From Firmicutes bacterium AM55-24TS (GTDB lineage: Bacteria; Bacillota; Clostridia; UBA1381), in assembly GCA_003460745.1 (NCBI GenBank), contig QTVU01000020.1, positions 1 through 53,975 on the forward strand: 53,975 nt of DNA, given 5' to 3'. The notes under the pieces are model-generated. The model worked only from the letters and a program-made list of their open reading frames with translations. It did not search any database and was not told the DNA's origin. Made by a program: the position numbers and the translations under genes. How positions within the stretch are numbered: position 1 is the stretch's first letter; each line of letters opens with the position of its first letter. Below are positions 49,449 through 53,975 of this stretch, in pieces.

Positions 49449-51795
49449 AAATATCAGTTGGAAACAGCAGAACGTCAAGGGCGTGGAAGATAAAAGAAAT
49501 GTCGTGGGACGAGTTTACGGAGAGATGTTCGCAGACAATCCGAACGGCGGAAACCGTGCAGGAATATCGAAAGCTCCCGAAAGGACAGCAGGACAATATC
49601 AAAGATGTGGGCGGCTTTGTCGGTGGCGAGCTTAGAAACGGTATCCGTAAGAAGGATACCGTTGTAAACCGCTGTCTGCTCACGCTTGACGCTGACTACG
49701 CAGACGAGGATTTTTGGGAACAGATAGAGCTGTTTTTTGACTTCCAATGCCTGATATACTCAACGCATAAGCATACACCGGAGAGACCGAGACTTAGGCT
49801 TATAATACCTCTGTCCCGCCCTGTTACGGCGGACGAGTACACGGCTATTGCAAGACGCATCGCCGCCGACATCGGAATAGAGCAGTTTGACGATACGACC
49901 TATCAGCCACACCGTCTTATGTATTGGGCGTCAACATCTGCTGACGGTGAATTCGTATTCAAGCATCGTGACGGAAATCCTGTAGATGCTGATGATGTGC
50001 TTGCAAGGTATAAGGATTGGCACGATACATCGGAATATCCCGTATCGTCAAGACAGAAAAAGATAGTATCCCATGCATTGAAAAAGCAAGCCGACCCGCT
50101 GATAAAGGACGGCATAGTCGGCGCGTTCTGCCGCGCGTATCCGATACAGCAGGCAATAAGCACATTTTTGTCGGATGTATATACGCCGAGCAGCTTAAGC
50201 GGACGTTATGACTATATCCCGGCAGACTCAATCGCAGGGGTTATAGTCTATAACGATAAATTCGCATACAGCCATCACGCGACCGATCCGGCTTGCGGTA
50301 AGCTGTGCAATGCGTTTGACCTTGTGCGGATACATAAGTTTTCGTATCTTGATAAGGACGAAACTGACAGTGAGAAATCACCATCCTTCAAAGCAATGAT
50401 GGACTTTGCGATGAATGATGACAATGTCAAAGCACAGACGCTTACTGATAAGGAAACGGCGGCGCAGGAGGAGTTTTCGGCTATCTCGGACGATGACGAT
50501 GTAATGTGGCAGCACAGGCTGTCTATGAACAAGCGAGGAGATATAGAGAACACTATACAAAACCTCACGATTATATTGCAGAACGATCCGAAGCTTAAAG
50601 GTATCGTTTTCAACGAACTGTCGGATTGTATAGAGATAAAAGGCAGTGTGCCGTGGCAGCATCCGTCTAAATATTGGCGCGATGCGGATGACGCACAATT
50701 ACTCACATACTTAACCTACCACTACGGTAAATTCACAAGGGTGAACTATGACGTGGCATTGGCAAAAGTAGTCGATGACCGCTCGTTCCATCCTATCCGT
50801 CAGTATCTTGACGGCTTGCCGGAATGGGATAGGACGGAGCGCGTGGATACGCTTTTAACCGATTACCTCGCGCGGAGGATAATCCGTACACACGCGCCGT
50901 AATCCGTAAAACCTTATGCGGTGCGATAGCCCGTGTTATGATACCGGGCATTAAGTTTGATACGATGCTTGTATTGTCGGGACCGCAGGGGATTGGTAAA
51001 AGCACGATTATATCAAAGCTTTGCGGTGAGTGGTTTAACGATTCGCTTTTATTATCCGATACGAAGGATAAGACAGCGGCGGAGAAACTACAAGGGTTTT
51101 GGATTTTAGAGATAGGCGAGCTTGCCGGACTGAAAAAGACCGAAATCGAAACCTTAAGAGGTTTTATCTCTCGGCAGAACGATGTGTTCCGTGCGTCCTT
51201 CGGTCGCAGAGCGACTCCGCATTTAAGACAGTGTATTTTCATAGGCACAACGAATGCGGAACACGGATATCTCAGAGATACCACGGGCAACCGACGTTTT
51301 TTTCCTGTTAAGGTATCGGGGAACTCGGAGAAAAAGCCATGGCAGCTTACGCAGAATGAAATAGACCAGATTTGGGCGGAGGCGCTTGTGTATTACAGGA
51401 ACAACGAACCGCTTATTCTTGACGCGGAAACCGAGCGGTATGCGAAGAACCTTCAGCGCGAGGCTATGGAAACCGACGAACGAGAGGGAATGGTACGGGA
51501 GTACCTTGAAACGTTGCTGCCGGATAATTGGAATGAGATGTCCTTGTATGAACGGCGAAATTTCCTTAACGGCAGTGAGTTTGGAGAGGTGTCCGCAAAA
51601 GGCACGGTGCGCCGTCAGAAGGTTTGCAATATGGAAATATGGTGTGAGTGCTTCGGAAAGAACAAGGCGGATTTGAAACGCCTTGACGCAAATGCTATCT
51701 CGGCTATTATGGCTAAGATGGAAGGCTGGCAGAAATCCGGCAAAAAGTCGAGGTTCGGTATGTACGGAATTGTCGCGGGCTATGAACGGATATAG
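49445..51795 (+). CDS. Primase-like/VapE helicase fusion (frameshifted)
   Basis: ATG 49445 overlaps the previous stop (ATGA), with GGAGGT upstream. The N-terminal part resembles an archaeo-eukaryotic primase: LLTLDADYAD (D-x-D, about 81) and STHKHTPERPRLRLI (s-x-H, about 105). The C-terminal part is the virulence-associated E (VapE) P-loop domain: GPQGIGKSTI (about 512), W-I-L-E-I-G-E-L (about 553), FIGTTN and TGNRRFFPV. A missing G near 50870 (CTCGCGCGGAG where CTCGGCGCGGAG is expected) separates the two; restoring it gives Y-L-G-A-E-D-N-P-Y-T-R-A-V, which is standard. The full protein would be about 783 residues and serves as the replicative primase-helicase. As written it yields a 486-residue front and a separate P-loop part. 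Confidence 0.85.
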
Positions 51796-51817
51796 GGTAG
51801 AAATGTATGCGATTGTG

Positions 51818-51871
51818 TTTCCGAGGTTGCTTTGGATTGCCATAAAAATAGTGCGTAAGCAACTTCGGAAA
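51818..51871 (+). other. Long stem-loop between VapE and VRR-NUC genes
   Basis: TTTCCGAGGTTGCTT (51818-51832) pairs with AAGCAACTTCGGAAA (51857-51871): 15 bp with one G-T around a 24-nt loop. No T run follows. The rest of the 236-bp gap (51796-52031) is AT-rich with no gene. Confidence 0.55.
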
Positions 51872-52031
51872 ACGGCATAAAATCAAGGTTACTGACTATG
51901 TTTGTTGCTTTGTTTCTGAAAAATTCTATATAGATTATATATTATATATAAAAATATTACACACACATGTATATACGCGCACGAGGGATTTTTGAGCAAA
52001 TGGCAACAACATCGGAAAATATGGAGGAAAA

Positions 52032-52313
52032 ATGCGCGAAAAGGATATAGAGCGAAAGCTTGTAAACGCAGTAAAAATGCGAGGTGGCATGGCTTTGAAG
52101 TTTGTATCGCCGAATATGAATGGCGTTCCAGATAGATTGTTACTGTTGCCAATGGGTAAGGCAGCATTTGCGGAACTTAAGGCCCCAGGTAAGAAAATGC
52201 GAGCCTTGCAGATAAAGCGAAAAAGGCAATTAGAAGCATTAGGGTTTTCGGTGTATTGCATTGACGGCATAGAGCAAATCGGAGGGGTGCTTGATGAAAT
52301 TGAACAGAGATGA
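52032..52313 (+). CDS. VRR-NUC domain nuclease
   Basis: A 93-residue stand-alone VRR-NUC protein with GGAGG 8 nt before the ATG. The PD-(D/E)XK site is visible in NGVPDRLLLL (Asp) and AFAELKAPGKK (E-L-K). Phage VRR-NUC proteins are thought to cut branched DNA and are nearly always next to an SNF2 helicase, as here (20-nt overlap). Confidence 0.9.
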   Translation: MREKDIERKLVNAVKMRGGMALKFVSPNMNGVPDRLLLLPMGKAAFAELKAPGKKMRALQIKRKRQLEALGFSVYCIDGIEQIGGVLDEIEQR

Positions 52314-53652
52314 TTTGCATGAGTTTCAGAACTACGGTGTTGACTTTATAATAAATAAACCGATTTCAGCATTGATGCTCGAATGCGGTCTTGGGAAAAC
52401 AATAACCACGCTTACCGCTGTCAGTGATTTGATATATGACTACTTTGAGATTTCAAAGGTGCTTATAATCGCGCCTATGAGAGTAGCTCTCACAGTATGG
52501 AAGCAGGAATGCGATAAATGGGAACAGCTAAAATATCTCAGATGCTCAATCGCTGTCGGCAGTGTGTCTGAAAGAGAAAAAGCCCTGCAATCAGATGCGG
52601 ACATATATATCATCAACCGCGAGAATGTGGAATGGCTTGTAAAGAATTATCCGTTTGATTTTGATATGGTAGTCGTTGATGAGCTTTCGAGTTTTAAGTC
52701 GCATCGGAGTAAGAGGTTCAGAGCATTAAGGAAGGTACGACCGAAGTTTGACAGGATTGTCGGGTTAACGGGAACACCTGCGCCTAACGGGTTAATGGAT
52801 TTATGGGCGGAGATAAACCTGATTGATATGGGAGAGAGGCTTGGAAGATATATAACTCGGTATCGTGATGAGTATTTTAAGCCGGATAAGCGTAACGGCG
52901 CAATCGTGTATTCATATAAGCCATTGCCTGATGCAGAGGAGAGGATATACGGGAAAATATCCGACATCTGTGTTTCGATGAAAGCAGCGGACTATCTTGA
53001 AATGCCGGAGAGGGTTGATAATATTGTTGAAGTCGGTATGAGCGATAAGGAAACGGCAATGTATAAACGGCTTGAAAAGGAGATGCTATTGCCGTTTGCC
53101 GATGGCGATATTGACGCGGTAAATGCGGCGAGTCTTAGCAACAAGCTCCTTCAGCTTGCCAACGGTGCGGTCTATGATGAGAACGGAAAGGTCAAGAAGA
53201 TACATAGCCGTAAGCTTGACGCTTTAGAGGGCTTAATCGAAGCGGCAAACGGAAAGTCTGTGCTTGTGTATTACAGCTACAAGCACGACAGGGATAGGAT
53301 TTCAGAGCGGTTCGATGTCCGTGAGATAAAGGACGATAAGGATATATCGGAATGGAATGCAGGAAAGATACAGCTTGCCATAGCGCATCCGGCAAGCTGC
53401 GGTCACGGTCTTAATCTGCAAAGCGGAGGCAGCACGATTATATGGTTTGGACTGACTTGGAGTTTGGAACTGTACCAACAGGCAAACGCAAGGCTTTACA
53501 GACAGGGACAGAAAAACACAGTGGTGATTCATCACATCATTACCAAAGGCACGGTTGATGAAAAGGTGATGACAGCCTTAAAGAATAAAGATATAGGACA
53601 GGCTTCTTTGATGGAGGCTATAAAAGCGAGGATAGAGGAGGTAAGGGATTGA
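52294..53652 (+). CDS. SNF2-family DEAD-like helicase (phage)
   Basis: A 452-residue helicase; ATG 52294 has GGAGGGG 6 nt upstream. Motifs: Q-like F-Q-N-Y-G-V-D-F, Walker A ECGLGKT (about 30-36), VVDELSS for the DExx box (about 126-132), GLTGTPAPNGLMDLWAEI (motif III), and SCGHGLNLQSG with QQANARLYRQGQ (motifs V and VI). It lacks extra domains, as usual for phage forms. With VRR-NUC it probably remodels replication intermediates. Confidence 0.92.
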   Translation: MKLNRDDLHEFQNYGVDFIINKPISALMLECGLGKTITTLTAVSDLIYDYFEISKVLIIAPMRVALTVWKQECDKWEQLKYLRCSIAVGSVSEREKALQSDADIYIINRENVEWLVKNYPFDFDMVVVDELSSFKSHRSKRFRALRKVRPKFDRIVGLTGTPAPNGLMDLWAEINLIDMGERLGRYITRYRDEYFKPDKRNGAIVYSYKPLPDAEERIYGKISDICVSMKAADYLEMPERVDNIVEVGMSDKETAMYKRLEKEMLLPFADGDIDAVNAASLSNKLLQLANGAVYDENGKVKKIHSRKLDALEGLIEAANGKSVLVYYSYKHDRDRISERFDVREIKDDKDISEWNAGKIQLAIAHPASCGHGLNLQSGGSTIIWFGLTWSLELYQQANARLYRQGQKNTVVIHHIITKGTVDEKVMTALKNKDIGQASLMEAIKARIEEVRD

Positions 53653-53975
53653 TGACGGCAAAGGAATACTTAAATCAGCTTATCGCAATGGATAACGCGA
53701 TTAACAGGAAACAGCAGCGTCTTGCGACACTTCGTGATGTGGCGATGAACACAACTCCGAACTATGCTGACGAGGCTGTTCAGCGTACACGGGAGAAAAA
53801 TCCTCTTGAGAATATAATGTCAAAGATAGTTGACCTCGACCGTGAAATTGATGAGGACATTGACGCACTTGTCGATTTTAAAGCAGAAGTATGGGAAAAG
53901 CTTGATAAAATCGCAGATGAAAGATATAAACGGATTTTGTGGCTTAGATATGCCGACCGTAAAACGTGGAGATAT
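53652..53975 (+). CDS. DUF1492-type phage protein (partial at window end)
   Basis: At least 108 residues, starting at the ATG that overlaps the SNF2 stop (TGATG). The reading frame runs off the window. The sequence MTAKEYLNQLIAMDNAINRK with RILWLRYADRKTWRY near the end fits the DUF1492 family. Members carry a C-terminal sigma region 4-like HTH and precede the terminase genes in many Firmicutes phages. Confidence 0.78.
   Translation, partial: MTAKEYLNQLIAMDNAINRKQQRLATLRDVAMNTTPNYADEAVQRTREKNPLENIMSKIVDLDREIDEDIDALVDFKAEVWEKLDKIADERYKRILWLRYADRKTWRY

Overview
The window comes from a low-to-moderate GC Gram-positive bacterium, most likely a gut or rumen member of the Clostridia. Evidence is the Bacillota-type 23S/5S/tRNA ends, strong AGGAGG-type ribosome binding sites, TTGACA/TATAAT promoters with 17-nt spacing, Gram-positive signal peptides and a phage replication module typical of gut Firmicutes. 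I cannot name the species.

Layout. (1) 1-711: the end of an rRNA operon (23S 3' end, 5S, tRNA-Glu, tRNA-Ile2/CAT, terminator). (2) 0.8-7.1 kb: a rearranged stretch. Two direct duplications (970-1152 with 6563-6744, and 1780-2006 with 6841-7067) flank a large secreted glycosidase-like gene and an AraC regulator. Inside are remnants of an XRE regulator, an AraC gene and a small helix-hairpin-helix gene. (3) 6.8-40.1 kb: a carbohydrate-degradation locus. It holds two AraC regulators, a cytoplasmic GH31, a 1998-residue protein with two beta-helix (GH141-like) units, a GH51+GH43 protein, a clan GH-A (GH39-like) protein with CBM6/35-like modules, a GH43 of the exo-galactanase type, a GH95+GH43+GH30 protein of about 2,300 residues and a GH2 beta-galactosidase. 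(4) 40.4-53.9 kb: a prophage or integrated-element early/replication module. It holds two sigma-like factors, DUF3825, DUF2800 (Cas4/RecB-like nuclease), an HNH/AP2 homing endonuclease, DUF2815, a Phd-Doc toxin-antitoxin pair, a family A DNA polymerase, a primase-VapE helicase, a VRR-NUC nuclease, an SNF2 helicase and the start of a DUF1492-type protein. The window ends before any structural gene.

How the genes work together. The enzyme set (exo-beta-1,3-galactanase-type GH43, endo-beta-1,6-galactanase-type GH30, GH51/GH43 arabinofuranosidases, GH95 alpha-L-fucosidase, GH2 beta-galactosidase, a GH67-like protein) fits type II arabinogalactan (AGP) breakdown. GH31 with GH95 and GH2 would also fit fucosylated xyloglucan side chains. 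The big enzymes are exported; GH31 and the lone GH43 have no signal peptide and probably finish imported oligosaccharides. No transporter is in the window. The exported proteins share a roughly 85-residue module ending in an F-x-W-(D/E)-x-x-M-x-P-like motif (seven copies), which I cannot assign to a named family. Two of the enzyme promoters carry the same 20-bp element (17/20 identical) exactly 22 nt upstream of the -10, both with poor -35 boxes. One of them is divergent from an AraC-type gene, which suggests a small regulon.

Four long genes (2040-5487, 41146-41960, 44365-45221, 49445-51795) are each broken by one apparent single-base indel. This is either assembly error or real decay, and should be kept in mind when using these calls.
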